Shown here one piece after another: positions 14,201-25,477 of a stretch of 64,000 nucleotides of DNA (positions are counted from its first letter, which is position 1; every line of letters begins with the position of its first letter). A program made the translations under genes and the position numbers. The DNA is from Setophaga petechia (lineage: Eukaryota > Chordata > Aves > Passeriformes > Parulidae), in the NCBI GenBank assembly GCA_024362935.1, contig JANCRA010000004.1, positions 28,263,121-28,327,120 of the forward strand, written 5' to 3'. The notes beneath the pieces are model-generated. The model was not told where the DNA came from. It saw nothing but the letters and a program-made list of their open reading frames with translations, and ran no database searches.

Positions 14201-15094
14201 AGACATAGAACATAGTCCTTAGGGAAGTAAACAGTACTAGGGGCCTAGAACAGGACATCCCCTACAGGCAGACATTTGTTTTGTAGTGGTAGCCACTAGA
14301 ATACAACAAATGGCAAGAACTTCAGTCATTTAATTCTATCTCCCATCATGTGCCTGGTGCCTTTTAGCTACAGTGCAGGGAGTATCAGTGCAATTCAAAG
14401 AGGGTTACTGACAGCTGCATTTCCTGCTGGCTGCCCAGGCCATCACAGCCAGAGGCAAGAGTTTTAAAGAAAGGAATTCTTGTCACATTGACATGCTTTG
14501 TGAGAAAAAGAGACTGGATGAAGGCACTAGTTTTCTGATTTATTCAGCCAGTCAAGCCTAATCAGTACACATGTAGATAGGCAATTCTGACATCTTGGAG
14601 ACTGAGATTAACAGGTACAGCAGGACTCATGAGGTGAGACATTGTCAGACTGCCTCACCCCTGTGTGAGGTACTTAGATCCTAGGGTCGTGCCTGCTCTC
14701 AATTTAATGAAGAAAAGATTCTATGTATCACTGCAGTTGTACCTCCTTCCAATTAAAATGGAAGTGAACGGATCATTACAGTGAATCCCACAAGAAACAA
14801 GGAAGTATCCTTTAAAAATGCAAATTATTAGGGCTTACTAATCACACTTTTCATACATTCACTCTAGGCGAGTTCACTTGCAACTAAACAGCAAGGCCGT
14901 TTTCTTTGGAAAATGCCTCAGTCACTCAATGATTACCCGTTAAAACACAAACCACAAATTCATTAACCAACATCATTAGGTTATGTTGTATCTAGGTTCT
15001 CTTCTGCTGTCACCCTAGAACTCAAACCCTAACATTCTGGCTCATTCCACAGTGTCTGGGAGAAAAAATACACTAAACATGTTCTCCCATCTGT
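11229..15094. other. non-coding sequence downstream of LYRM7
   Basis: AT-rich intergenic sequence with poly-T (12539-12560) and an (AT)n run at about 12886-12909. It contains no CpG island and no recognisable CDC42SE2 exon, the gene expected next in the human order. Confidence 0.55.
12886..12909. repeat. (AT)n dinucleotide repeat
   Basis: About eleven AT units follow an A-rich run at 12870-12885. Confidence 0.9.
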
Positions 15095-15537
15095 AAAACA
15101 CAAATAATTTATTCAGATAAACCTTTAAGAATGCTCTCAAGCATCACAGTATACTAGTGTACAATTAATGACAACTTCAGAAATCATGCTTTTGGTACAA
15201 AGCATAAATTTAACATTAAATACCACAAGATGATTTTCATTACTTCAAAGAAGCTTATGATTGACAATAAACTTAACAATAAATATTATCAGTATTCAGC
15301 ACTCAATTTAATTTTTATATAGTTTTGAAAAACTCTGGATTGCTGGGAAACAATCTCTGTCTGAGAGCTGTCATAATCAGAAACATTCCTGGCTGAAGTA
15401 ACACAATTCATGAGTGTACTTTTAAGTTCTGTGAAAGTATTACTATCTTCCACAGAACAAGTGCATGATGATATCCCAGCACTCAATAAAATCAGTGAGG
15501 TGATTTCAGTCTCTTTTTTCCTGGTAACAATATTTCC
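15095..15537 (-). terminator. LYRM7: LYRM7 3' UTR and likely poly(A) signal
   Basis: Going down from the stop, the first AATAAA on the minus strand is at 15113-15108, giving a 3' UTR of about 430-450 nt. A weaker ATTAAA variant lies at 15311-15306. The cleavage site is inferred. Confidence 0.6.
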
Positions 15538-15614
15538 TCAGGATTCTTGCTTTTTTGTTGGTTTATCTAAGTAGGGAGTGTTGTCCTGTAGCAGATCTTT
15601 CCTGGGTATGAGTA
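15538..15614 (-). CDS. LYRM7: LYRM7 coding exon 5 and stop
   Basis: Encodes [19 protein letters not shown], then TKKQES and TGA at 15540-15538. The acceptor follows a strong T-rich tract and TTTCAG|. Confidence 0.95.
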
Positions 15615-18600
15615 CTGAAATAGAAAAAAAAAAAAACCAAAACAGTAAGACTATAATTTTATGGAAAATACTATTTCAAATTCTAAAGGTGTTTTTACAT
15701 TTACAAACAAAATATTCAGTTACTAAGATGAGGATCCGAACTTGTGGTAAGTAGCATCTATCTAGCATCTAGCTATCCAAGACAAAATCATACTAAGATT
15801 TTACTTTCAGCTGGCTTCAATAATGTTTTCCCATCTTCTTTTATAAGCATTGAAAATTTTGATATTAAGAAGCCATAATTGTTAAGCATGTACTGTTAGT
15901 TTGGTTATGGGTTAAAAGGGTAGTTATAAGAAATACAGTACTCAACAGTACCATAAGACACCTATGTAAAGAGCACCACCCCCCAAGTGAAACAAGCCAG
16001 CCTGGACAGAACTTTAATGGGCCAATCAGGTGCCTTAACCTTCATGCAAATGAAGGATCCAAAAAGAAACCAATCCAAAGGGACAAAGAACAGGACAAAA
16101 GGGGGCACCTGACCCACTGAACTGGTGCCGCTCCATCTGGAACATTGGGGACATCCCCATTGTTTTTAATAATTATGACCACTCTGATGAGTTTAATGAG
16201 TACAATTTTGTAAAAATAAGTACATAATGTGTATGCTTGGCAGCCAAAAATTAAATTTAGAATTAGCAGCGACTATTAGCAGGGATCCAGTCGAAGATGA
16301 AAGAGAAAACATTATTGTGCCATTGTTGTGTGCATAAAATGCCTCCTTGCCCACAGTGTGCAGTGAATAGCAAGAATAATCACAGGCTTTCACCTGTTGT
16401 TTCTGAGAGCTGTTTCATGGGTGAAATGAACAAAAAGGAGGCAATAAAGGACTTAAAAATTTATGAACAGCTTGATGAAAATGAAAAGTAATTGAAGAGA
16501 AGCCCACTGAAGATAATTAAACCAGAAAACATTCCTGACTCAGGAAGTGCTGCCAGGTGTGAACAGCTGAAATAGGTGCAAATTCACTTTGTCTGTTCCT
16601 ATTCTTCAACTATTATCTGCCTGGAATCATCGTGGAAGACTTGACACTTGTCCAGACTTATCTTTGGCCTTGATTATAATTGCTGTTTTTAAGCTAATGT
16701 TTTACCAAACCTAAAACTGAAAATTGGTACAAAACTTTCCAGACAACACTAAACAGAAGGAAAAGGAAACAATGTACACAGCTGAAGATTTCTTGTATTC
16801 TCTTACCACACAGCTGTATGCTGAGCCTACCTACAACTTCTCTTTTTGACTGCAAGATAAAAGAACTTCTAAACTAGGAATCAGGATTTCAAAATTTGAT
16901 AGACTTTGCATTGAGGTAATGTCACAAATCCTACACAGTATAACCTGAAAGTGAAATTGTTGGAAAAAAATGAACACTCAATCCTCAAAGAAAAAGCTTT
17001 TCTATGGTCAGTGTATATACTGCACTTGTTAATGCTCCTCAGGCAGCTCCTCCCTGTTTGGTAGAGCAAACACCTACAGACAGGTACCATGGCTACTGCC
17101 TTTGGACATAGGCTGACTGATCAGCCTGTACATGCATGCTGACTAGCTATCTAACTGCTGACCCTCTTAATAGTTACAGCTAGTTAAGGGACATTAAAAG
17201 AAATCACTGCCTCTTTTCTACCAGCCTCCATACCTCAAAATATTTATATGGAAACTTTGTACCTTTGAAACCTTCACCTGTTCTAGATAGTGACATTAAT
17301 GAATAGCTTACATTAAGAATTTTGCCAGAGAATAACAGGCTATTTGCCTCACTATTCCGTTCCTTAGTTTCACATTCTATTTATTTTCTAAACTGTAACA
17401 TATTGAAGTATATTTTTAGCATGCAGGCTTACTCACCTATTTTGTCAGAATCTGTGTGAACCGCTTGAATAACAGAAGTTCTGAGAATCACTTCAACATC
17501 TGAAGCAATTTTAAGAAGCTAGTAATAAGGAATAAGAAGAGAGGAACAAGAGAGTAATTTGAATTATATGTGACTGATTCTAAAGATATTTTCCATACCA
17601 GACAGCTATTCAAATAATAAAATCATTCGGTTTTACTACTCAGTTACTTATGTACAATGTATACATTGCTTTTGCCTTGGGGATCCTGGAATAACTTACA
17701 GGTTGACGTGTTTGACATGGAGCACACAGTGAGGGAAACTCTGGCTCAGTAACATACACCAGTACATACATCTACAAACCCAATTAAAACTGCAAATGAA
17801 TAAGGTGAAACGCAACTACAAAACCAATTAACTAGTTTCCAATGATCAAAGACACTCACTCATGCCTCAAAAACATTAAACTTCCCATAGTGAAAGGGCA
17901 ATCTCATTCTTTCTACTGCTCCTGAAATAAGGAGACAAAAACAAGGGCAAAACATGACAAGAATTAAGATTTCTGAGTTTTCACAGTAGAACTGTGCAGA
18001 AACAAGGCACTACCTAAAGACTACCCGAGGTATTAGTACTTGGCAAAAGGCCTAGAATTCCTTCTCTCACTAAGACGATAAGCTGCAGCACCCTTGCTAG
18101 CTTTGCTGCACCATTAAGAGAAGCCTAATACTTGTTTGCCTGATATCTGTGTCAGAAGTAATGAAATTGCTCAAGTGAGACATTTCAGGAGACATGCTCA
18201 CACTAGGAAGCAGCGTGTACCAACAGAAGTGGATCTCTGCAAAGGCTAGGGCTCAATACGTGCCATCCACACTGCACTTCTCATGCTCTTCCCTTTTAAG
18301 GGCTTGGAGCAGGTATCCTTCAGTTCCCCCTGCTGAGAGCCCATTAGCAGGCAGGCTGCATGCTCCTGAAGCACAGCTTCACATAGACCTTAAGGGAATT
18401 CTGCTAGTTGGTCTGACACTTTACATAACAAGAAAAGTCACAGGAAGTGGAACCAACCAAGGTAACTTCCTAAGTGCACTCCTGATCTGAACAAAAACTG
18501 GTGCATTAGATTTAGCTACCACATTTTTCATTCTGATACTGTAGACAGTTACCTCCATCTCCTTATGTCGCTGCAAGCTTGACATGTACAAGTACATACA

Positions 18601-21600
18601 GATACAAGTACTTGTTGTCATATTAGAATACACTGTAGTTTTCTATTCTGGCTGGTCAATACTCCATTTTTTAGCTGTCATTCAAAGCAGAACATTAACA
18701 GCATCACATTCATGCAAGCAAGTGCTCAAACATTCTCAAGTACTGTATAAAACTTGGTTCAGTTCCTCTGCAACTAAGTCTTTTCAGTGTGTACATGTAA
18801 TAAATATGACAGCTTCTGTGTGATGTTCTAGGAGTGTGTAGCTGGGATGGAAGTCTAGTATTTCTTTCACTGACACAGTTAATCAAATATCAACTATCCC
18901 ATATTAAAAAGTTGCATATGTGTAATTTGTAGGTTGCCTAGAAAACAAATACAGATTTCAGAATTGCAGCAAATCTTTTTCCTGTACATCTATAAAAAAC
19001 AAACAACCCTGAACATAAAACTTAGCTAATCAGACAGTGGTAACACAAACACTGAGTATTACAGGAGGCTGACAACAAGCTGAAATTCAGGAACTCCTAA
19101 CTAAAAGGTCAGAACTATTTACATTACTGTTCTGTGGCTGGCATGAGGAAAAGGTTTACATTTTATTTCTTCAAGGGACAGATGCAGGCACTTTCTTCCA
19201 ACCAGTGCCCAGTGACCACGTAAGGACAGTCTGATAAAAGGCTGAATGACAAGGACTAAGTTATTCAGTCTGTATGGATGTTAATAGCTAAAATTATCTA
19301 AAACACAGAAGTTCCCTTTCAATTCAGAGCAATTGTAAGAAAAAACTCAGCAAAAAATGTTAAGCCAAAGGTAACTAACTTAGTGAATTAAGAGAATGCT
19401 CCACTTTTAATGCATGGTAAGGAAAGAAGAAGCAAAAAAATCCCTGTAGTATAATTAAGATATACTACATCTATACTATACTACAATAAATCATAATAAT
19501 TTTGCTGGTTTTTGCCTTCCACAAAGATGCTGAGTCATCTGTGATAATAACTCAGCAGGTTGTTTAATTTGTCTGTTTCTGTTTGCCTAAACAACAGGGA
19601 GCGAGTACATTTAAGTGACCACAGTACAGATAGGTATTAGGAGCAAAGTATAAAATATTTACAGGAAAATTGCTACTTCATACATTATCTCATAAAATTT
19701 TATTATAAACTTCGAAATAATCATATTGAACTATCAGAACACACTTTCTACTTATGTACTTTTGTATGTACAGGATTCTGTAATACAGTATTAATACTAT
19801 TGGCGGTATCTACATATTTATAAACAAAGATCCATGTAGAAGCCCTTCTAAACCAACCTGGTTTTCATTATGTCTCAATCTGTTTACAGTGGTTTAGATT
19901 CTTTAAAACTAATTTCTAAATATTCGTATGTGAAGTGGGAAAAAACCCCAAACAACAGAAAGCAATAAAATACCTCATTAATCTTCTCTTCAGATGTCTC
20001 ATCTCGGTTATTTCTGAATTCTTCATTTATCTTTTGTCTTGCAGCTAAATAAAGCAAACAAAAAACTAAAGAGTGAACAAAAATTGTATTTTGAATTTGT
20101 CACTGCCCCAAAGTTAAGAATCTTATGTCCTTTACGGCACAGTCTTGGGGCACTTTGATCAAAGTATTTCAATGAAAGACCTCCATATAATTCACATGAT
20201 GTCACATTTTAAGTTGACTGGTATACAAATAAAATAAGATTCCCAATTTACCATTTTGTATTGCATACACAAGGTACTAAAAACGCAGGATTAATCCCTT
20301 GAGGAAAAATCACACATAGAGAATTAATTAGTACAGCTAACTATGCTCTGGCTGGACTGAAAAGAAGTTAAAAGAAAAACCCGAAAGAAAAATATCTCCC
20401 AAGAAGATCAGGAACATTTTAAAAAGAAATGTTTCCCTTCCAAAATATATGTTGGGTGCTTGAATATAAGGACTATTTTTTGTTTCAAAATAAAGGATAT
20501 CTTGTTATGGACACACAAGTTTTTCCAATTGTTACTTGACAATTATGGAAGTAATTTGAAGAAAGATTATGTTAAGAATTATCTTTCTCTGTATTCCAAG
20601 ATGAAAGTTCCATGAAATACAGATAAGCACACACCACACAAAACAAGTATCTCACCTTCGAGGGCTTTGGTATCATTTTTAAAAACTTCTTGCCGTGTTC
20701 TGTGTAGCAACTTAAAAAGCTTCAAAACCTGTCAATACAACATCAATAGAATTAACTTATTTGCTAGCAGGATTGTTAGTTAAAATAAACATGTTACAAT
20801 TGAAAAGGTTGTGCTTTAAATTTCATGTTCTTTTCATTCAGTACAGAATTTGATACAGAATCAATATCTAAGAGATTTTACTTAAATTCCTGATTAAAAC
20901 ACTTGCAGCCAAAGCTGATGTGATGTCATCAAAATCTTAGACAGGTCTAGATATTTCAAATTACCCTAAAATGCTGCACCACAGCCTAAATAATTATTTG
21001 GCATGATAGAAATAAAATCCTGAAAATACATGGACATAAGCATTATTTATTGTGCCAATGTCAAATAAACCCAACAGAACTGGAATAACTCTAAAGGTCA
21101 AATTACTTGAAGGAATTATCAAGGTTACATCAGTGCATACTCTCTAGCTATTGAAAAAGATAGAAGAAGAAATGGCTGAAGTATCCTCACATGAAATTCT
21201 TCTACAGGTGGTGTGGCAAAACCAAAGCAAAGTCCTTCCCCTAAATACAACTCCAGGTCAGCAAATGAACACTTCAGTAAAGGCAAACACTCAGAAAGTC
21301 AGGATTTACAGTGTAGAGAAGACACACCCGAATATGTATGAAAATAAAACCCCCAGAGAATCACAGCTCACAGCCATGTGGTTTTGGTTGATCATTCATA
21401 CAGACTGCAATGAATCACAGAAACTCTCAAATCCTTATGAGACTTTTCTGGTGTCTGTCACAGACTGAAAAGAATCTCTGACAAGCACCAGAAAAACATA
21501 ATCTTGAAAACAAAATGCCTTTTGAAGCTCCTTCTAGTACTTCCTATCATGTTGCGGCATCTCTAGAGGGCACAATTCCAAGTACTTCATAATACTTCTC

Positions 21601-22815
21601 TCACAATTAGTATTCCAAGTATTTTTTAGAAGGACATAGAAGAAACACAGGGCTGTAACTCAGAAAAAGCCCAGCAAAGGAACAGAGCCATGTTGCCTTT
21701 AACTGCACCATTCCCTAGATGGATGAATCTGTGGAAGGTAAATGCACAGAACTAAAACTCAACAAATAAACTTCTTGTTTAGCAAATATTCTAATATCCT
21801 AAAATTTCTATTCCCCACAGTATATTTGCCATCTTTTCAAAGAGCAGATTAATATTACATGCGGTTTTATGTTGAACACATGTATGGCAAAACCTAAAAT
21901 TTTTTATGGTTATTTTCAAGAATTTGTGAGTGATTTTCAGGCATCTTCCTACCCATAGAGAAGTCTATAGGTTCTTCACAAGGGAAGAAGGAGGGGCAGG
22001 CACCAATCTCCTCTCTGGTATCCTGTGACAGGATTCAAGGGAACGGCCTGAAGCTGTGGCAGGGAACACTCAGGCTGGGTATCAGGAGAAGGTTCTTCAC
22101 CCAAAAGGTGGCTGGGCACTGAACAAACTCCCCAGGTCAGTGGTCCCAGCACCAGCCTGACAAGAGTTCAGGAGGCTTTTGCACAGCTCCCTCAGGCACA
22201 CGGTGTGTGCACCAGCCTGGAGATGGTCCCGTGCAAGACCAGGGGCTGGACTCCCATCATTTCTGTGGCTACCTTCTAACCAAGGATATTCTCTGGTTCA
22301 ACTTCTCCAAATCCCTCCTGGAAACTTTTCACCACGCCAGCCACAATGGTGAAAAGCTGAATTAGATGGTCTTGATCAGGATGTATTAATGCAGACACCT
22401 CTGACCTCTACAGCCACCTGCATTAACAGAGAGCTCCGCCAATACCTGTCGGCTGCACTCCCAAAACTAGGCTTCAAGACACTTCCGAAAGAGGCACTGA
22501 CAGGAAATTACACCGCAGTAATGAAAGGGCATATTAATTCTTAGGTCCCTGTTTTTCCCTAGCTTACTCTCACCTGCTTCTGATGTATTTTACCCTCTGC
22601 TTATCACACTTCTCGCTTTCTTTTCCCGCAATGGCCTTTGAGCGCAAACCGCTACATTCCTTTACCTAGCTTTTTTATCTTTCTTGTCCTGAAAGTGTGT
22701 GTTTTTTGGCTCGACAAAAGCTACAAAGCTGCAACCTCCCAGCACGGACAGAGTACGTGTGTATTTTTGCGTGTGTGTTTGCGTGTCTGTCACTCGCCTG
22801 TCCCCGGCTTCCCAT
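15538..22815 (-). CDS. LYRM7: LYRM7 (MZM1-like), complex III assembly factor (5 exons, 106 aa)
   Basis: Complete minus-strand gene assembled by eye from five short exons: 22815-22798, 20728-20656, 20044-19974, 17518-17437 and 15614-15538 (18, 73, 71, 82 and 77 nt including TGA). They join in frame to 106 codons; human LYRM7 has 104. LYRM7 is a mitochondrial matrix LYR protein that binds and stabilises the Rieske subunit UQCRFS1 before BCS1L inserts it into complex III. Seen here are the LYR-like triad Leu10-Phe11-Lys12 with downstream His15, Arg16 and Phe22, the helical ARQKINEEF region, [13 protein letters not shown], and the PRKDLL...TPYLDKP tail, collinear with human LYRM7. There is no cleavable presequence. 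Introns 2-4 are GT-AG; intron 1 appears to be GC-AG. Its divergent pairing with HINT1 matches human 5q31. Confidence 0.95.
15615..17436 (-). other. LYRM7: LYRM7 intron 4
   Basis: 1,822-bp GT-AG intron. Its part at about 15880-16200 has a different, more GC-rich composition with a CCAAT box and may be an old LTR remnant. Nothing else is recognised. Confidence 0.75.
15882..16200. repeat. possible LTR remnant in LYRM7 intron 4
   Basis: A GC-richer block starts near TGTTAAGCATG, contains gggccaatcaggtgcc and a proline-rich-looking C/A run, and sits inside AT-rich intron sequence. The composition and CCAAT box recall avian LTR U3 regions, but I cannot name a family or define both ends. Confidence 0.3.
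17437..17518 (-). CDS. LYRM7: LYRM7 coding exon 4
   Basis: Encodes [18 protein letters not shown], then AVHTDSDKI and one base of the next codon. Acceptor ACTAG|, donor ATAG|GTGAGT. Confidence 0.95.
17519..20655 (-). other. LYRM7: LYRM7 introns 2 and 3
   Basis: Intron 2 (20045-20655, 611 bp) and intron 3 (17519-19973, 2,455 bp) flank exon 3. Both are AT-rich GT-AG introns. The only item noted is a MARE/AP-1-like TGCTGAGTCA at 19528-19537, with a reversed half-site ctcagca close by. Confidence 0.8.
19974..20044 (-). CDS. LYRM7: LYRM7 coding exon 3
   Basis: Encodes [19 protein letters not shown] and then KINE. Acceptor TTTAG|, donor GAG|GTATTT. It enters in phase 1 and leaves in phase 0. Confidence 0.95.
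20656..20728 (-). CDS. LYRM7: LYRM7 coding exon 2
   Basis: Encodes [19 protein letters not shown] plus TKALE and the first base of the next codon. Acceptor TTGACAG|, donor GAAG|GTGAGA. It carries the LYR-like motif. Confidence 0.95.
20729..22797 (-). other. LYRM7: LYRM7 intron 1 (apparent GC-AG)
   Basis: 2,069 bp from donor GCGAGT to acceptor TTGACAG. It contains a plus-strand CR1 3' end (about 21980-22310). The rest is AT-rich with no other recognised feature. Confidence 0.75.
21980..22310 (+). mobile_element. CR1 LINE fragment in LYRM7 intron 1
   Basis: Plus-strand CR1 3' region: caagggaacggcctgaagct, then ggttcttcacccaaaaggtg, ctccccaggtcagtggtccc and, at the end, ggatattctctggttcaac. 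Degraded, with no terminal octamer repeat. Confidence 0.85.
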
Positions 22816-23015
22816 GGCGCCCGGCACCGTCCCGCGCCGGAAGTGCCCCGCCGCCGGAAGTGCCCGTCAGGGACGAGCCGCACCCTCCCGCGCTGCGCCG
22901 GTGCCGCAGCCAATGCTGTCCCCCGGGGGCTGCGCGCCGCCGCCGCCGTTCCGAGCAGTCCTTGTACCCCCGCGGCGCTGCCGTGGCCGGCGGGGCTGAG
23001 GCGGCCTTCATGGAC
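22790..23015 (-). promoter_or_regulatory. LYRM7: LYRM7 CpG-rich promoter with tandem ETS sites
   Basis: CpG-dense block around the first codon. Two identical CCGGAAGTG motifs at 22837-22845 and 22854-22862 lie about 20-47 bp before the ATG on the transcribed side, with a CCAAT box at 22910-22914. Tandem ETS sites next to the start bind GABP/NRF-2 in many nuclear genes for mitochondrial proteins, which fits a complex III assembly factor. Binding itself is inference. A CR1 copy begins just upstream, near 23030. Confidence 0.8.
22798..22815 (-). CDS. LYRM7: LYRM7 coding exon 1
   Basis: Only 18 coding bases (MGSRGQ), with Kozak context GCCATGG. It is equivalent to the six-residue first exon of human LYRM7 (MGRAVK). 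The exon must end at CAG|GCGAGT, a GC donor. The GT four bases further on, and those near +59 and +77, shift the frame into a stop in exon 2. Placement rests on promoter position, reading frame and the six-residue match. Confidence 0.8.
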
Positions 23016-23029
23016 TCGCATTAGGGACT

Positions 23030-23840
23030 TCCAGCCCAGCCTGGAACGGACCACACGGGCCCATCTGGTCCAACGTCGCTGCTCAGGCAGAGACATCCCA
23101 GAGCACATGGCACACGATTGTATCCTGACAGTTCCGTCCTCACTGGGGAAGACTCCACAAATTATCTGGACAATCTGCTCCTGTACCCGCTCACCTGCAG
23201 AGTAGAGAAGTTCTTCCTCGTGTTCAGAGAAACCTCCTGCTTCAGAAACATCCATTACTGTCCACTGTCCCTTTATCTGTTGCTGGACACGGCTGAGAAC
23301 AGCCTGGATTCTCCTCTGGGCCCTTTCCTTCAAATACTCATAGACGTTGATGAGGTCCCTCTCAGCTCTCTCGAATCTGATGGGGCCCAGTTCCCACAGC
23401 CTTTCCTCAAAAGAGAGACACTCCAGTCCCATCTTCACTGACTTCCCCTGGACCCCCTCCAGGAACTCCATGTTTCCCTTGTCCTGAGGAGCCCAGAACT
23501 GCACACAGCACTCTCCAGGGCACAGCAGAGGGGCAAGATCACCTCCCTTCAGCTGCTGGCAATGCTCTCCCTAATGCATCCCAGGATCCCATTGGCCTCC
23601 TGGGCTATCCAGACAGTGCCAATCCTCGGTGCGCCAAGGACTGGCAGGAGGCTGCCACTGCCTGCAGGAGGAGCTGAACTGGATCCATAGCAGGCAGGCA
23701 GGCAGGCAGGGCTGCCCACAGGCTCCTCATTCCACTGGAGTGGTCAGTGGCTCAGGGAGCCCTGCCCTCCAAGGGGAGCCGCAGTGGGGATGAGAGGCTG
23801 CTCCGTGCCCAACACCCCCTGCCAGGGGCTGCACATCATT
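23030..23840 (-). mobile_element. CR1 LINE fragment abutting the LYRM7 promoter
   Basis: Diverged reverse-complement CR1: ctggtccaacgtcgctgctc, gaagttcttcctcgtgttca, then tcaaatactcatagacgttg, cacagcctttcctcaaaaga, ggagcccagaactgcacaca and tcccaggatcccattggcct. A minus-strand frame across it and the promoter is a chance reading of LINE plus GC-rich sequence. The right boundary is uncertain. A short (AGGC)5 repeat lies at about 23690-23711. Confidence 0.8.
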
Positions 23841-25475
23841 GCCCAGAGACCAGTGTGTTCTATTCCTTCTTCTGAAGAGAATTATAATTGTTCTAAATAG
23901 GTAACTGGACAGCCATCAGTTTCTGTGTGACACCTAGAATGGCCAATAAATGATGATGTTTGCTGCTTCTTCAATTCAGTTTTTATTTTGCCAGACTGTT
24001 TCCTTGCTCTTGCAGTTAGAACAACCACCAGCAGTTCGGAATCCTTCTTTATCTGGGGTGATATCTTCGTTTCCAGTCTATTTTTTCACCATTTCAGAAG
24101 AAAAGTTGTGATTACAATTCCTTGTTTCTGTGCTTATCAGTAGTATCTCCGGATGTCTCCAGTTTCTAGGTATCCAGCTGTACTTAGAAGAGGCTAGTTG
24201 CACTTTTCAAGGACACTTTTGGTTCTCAGGATCACAACTGCCAAGCTGGCTGGCTTTTTTTCTGCTGGTATTATCCAACAGGCGTATTCTTCTGTTCAGT
24301 CATTTCCACTCTTTAGTCAGGTCACTTCCTCAGCTGCTCACATCAAGCTCCCCACAGCCCTGGCTTGCCTTACTCGCACCCTGACCAACCCAGCCTGGGC
24401 CTGGCCACATCATGGCCACTCCAGGGACAACTATAAAACTGAATTACCATTGTCTTGAAAGACAAACAGGCTTATGGTTCACTAACACATCATTCAGCAT
24501 TAGCTAAAGGCAGCATAAGGATTTTTTGTGCAATCATCTTTACTACTCACTAGACCTCTAGCTTCAATTCACAGTCTATTTAATCATTTAACAGCAGTTA
24601 CATTGTAAGCTAATTAAAATATGGGAACACTAAACTATTACTCAATAATTTTAATATTTTTATTATTAATACTTACTTATAAGCATCTATTAATACTTTT
24701 TTTTACTATGTAACTCATAAAGAAACTTGATCTGTTAGCAGAAGTGATGTTTATTCATAATTTATTTCCAAGAATAATTATTGCAGATGTGAATGAAATA
24801 GATCTTTGAAAAGAGGGTCTAATTCATTCATTGTTTTATTCAAAATAATAAAATTTGCTGTTTTCATGGTGAGACAAAAATATATGCTGAAGTCAACTAT
24901 ATGAAAAAAAATGGTTTTGCTTTTTTGGAGAAACTTCTAAACTTGTCTCTTTATATCTTCTCTTAACATAGAAATATACTTTCTAATTAAATCCACAGCA
25001 GTGTTCACCCGAATTGTTCATATATTTGCTGAATAATCTTGGTTGGACAACAATATAATTCAAAGAAGTTTGTCCCTGAAGCACTTCTTTTAATTGTCAT
25101 AAAGCTCCAATACCATCTGTAGGACACATACATGTCAGAATACCTAAATCCCAGAACATCATCTAAGGAAGAGAAAAAAATTTCATTGTTTAATGTACTT
25201 TATCAGAGTTTTTTTCCCAGGGTATTTCATGATTAATTATTTCAGAGTTACTAGAAATATATGACAAATTCTGCTCTTTTCGTAACATGTTCATGTAATC
25301 AGCTGCGGAATCATATTATGTTTAAGCCACTTAGCAATATTTTTTCTCTGCCTCCCTCCAAAAGGCTTTCCTGTAACACTTTTGTCTAGAGACAAATATA
25401 TATAAATATCTCTATTAATATGTGCCTAGACAAATCTTCAGACAAATCAATCTATTTTTTTGGGTGAAGTTGAGA
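23841..25475. other. spacer between LYRM7 and HINT1 promoters
   Basis: AT-rich spacer with no recognised exon or repeat; the 24300-24420 part is C-rich without an identifiable family. Confidence 0.55.
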
Positions 25476-25477
25476 AA

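Noticed and set aside
1..15094. CDC42SE2 expected next to LYRM7 from the human gene order
   Set aside because: I searched by eye for its N-terminal and CRIB-region coding sequence on the minus strand and for a CpG-island first exon, and found neither. It probably lies outside the window.
22662..23504. 280-codon minus-strand open frame, the longest in the window
   Set aside because: Its first part is a CR1-type translation (EERLWELG, DLINVYEYLK), and the rest runs through the CpG promoter, LYRM7 exon 1 in another frame, and intron 1. It is a chance frame in GC-rich and LINE sequence.
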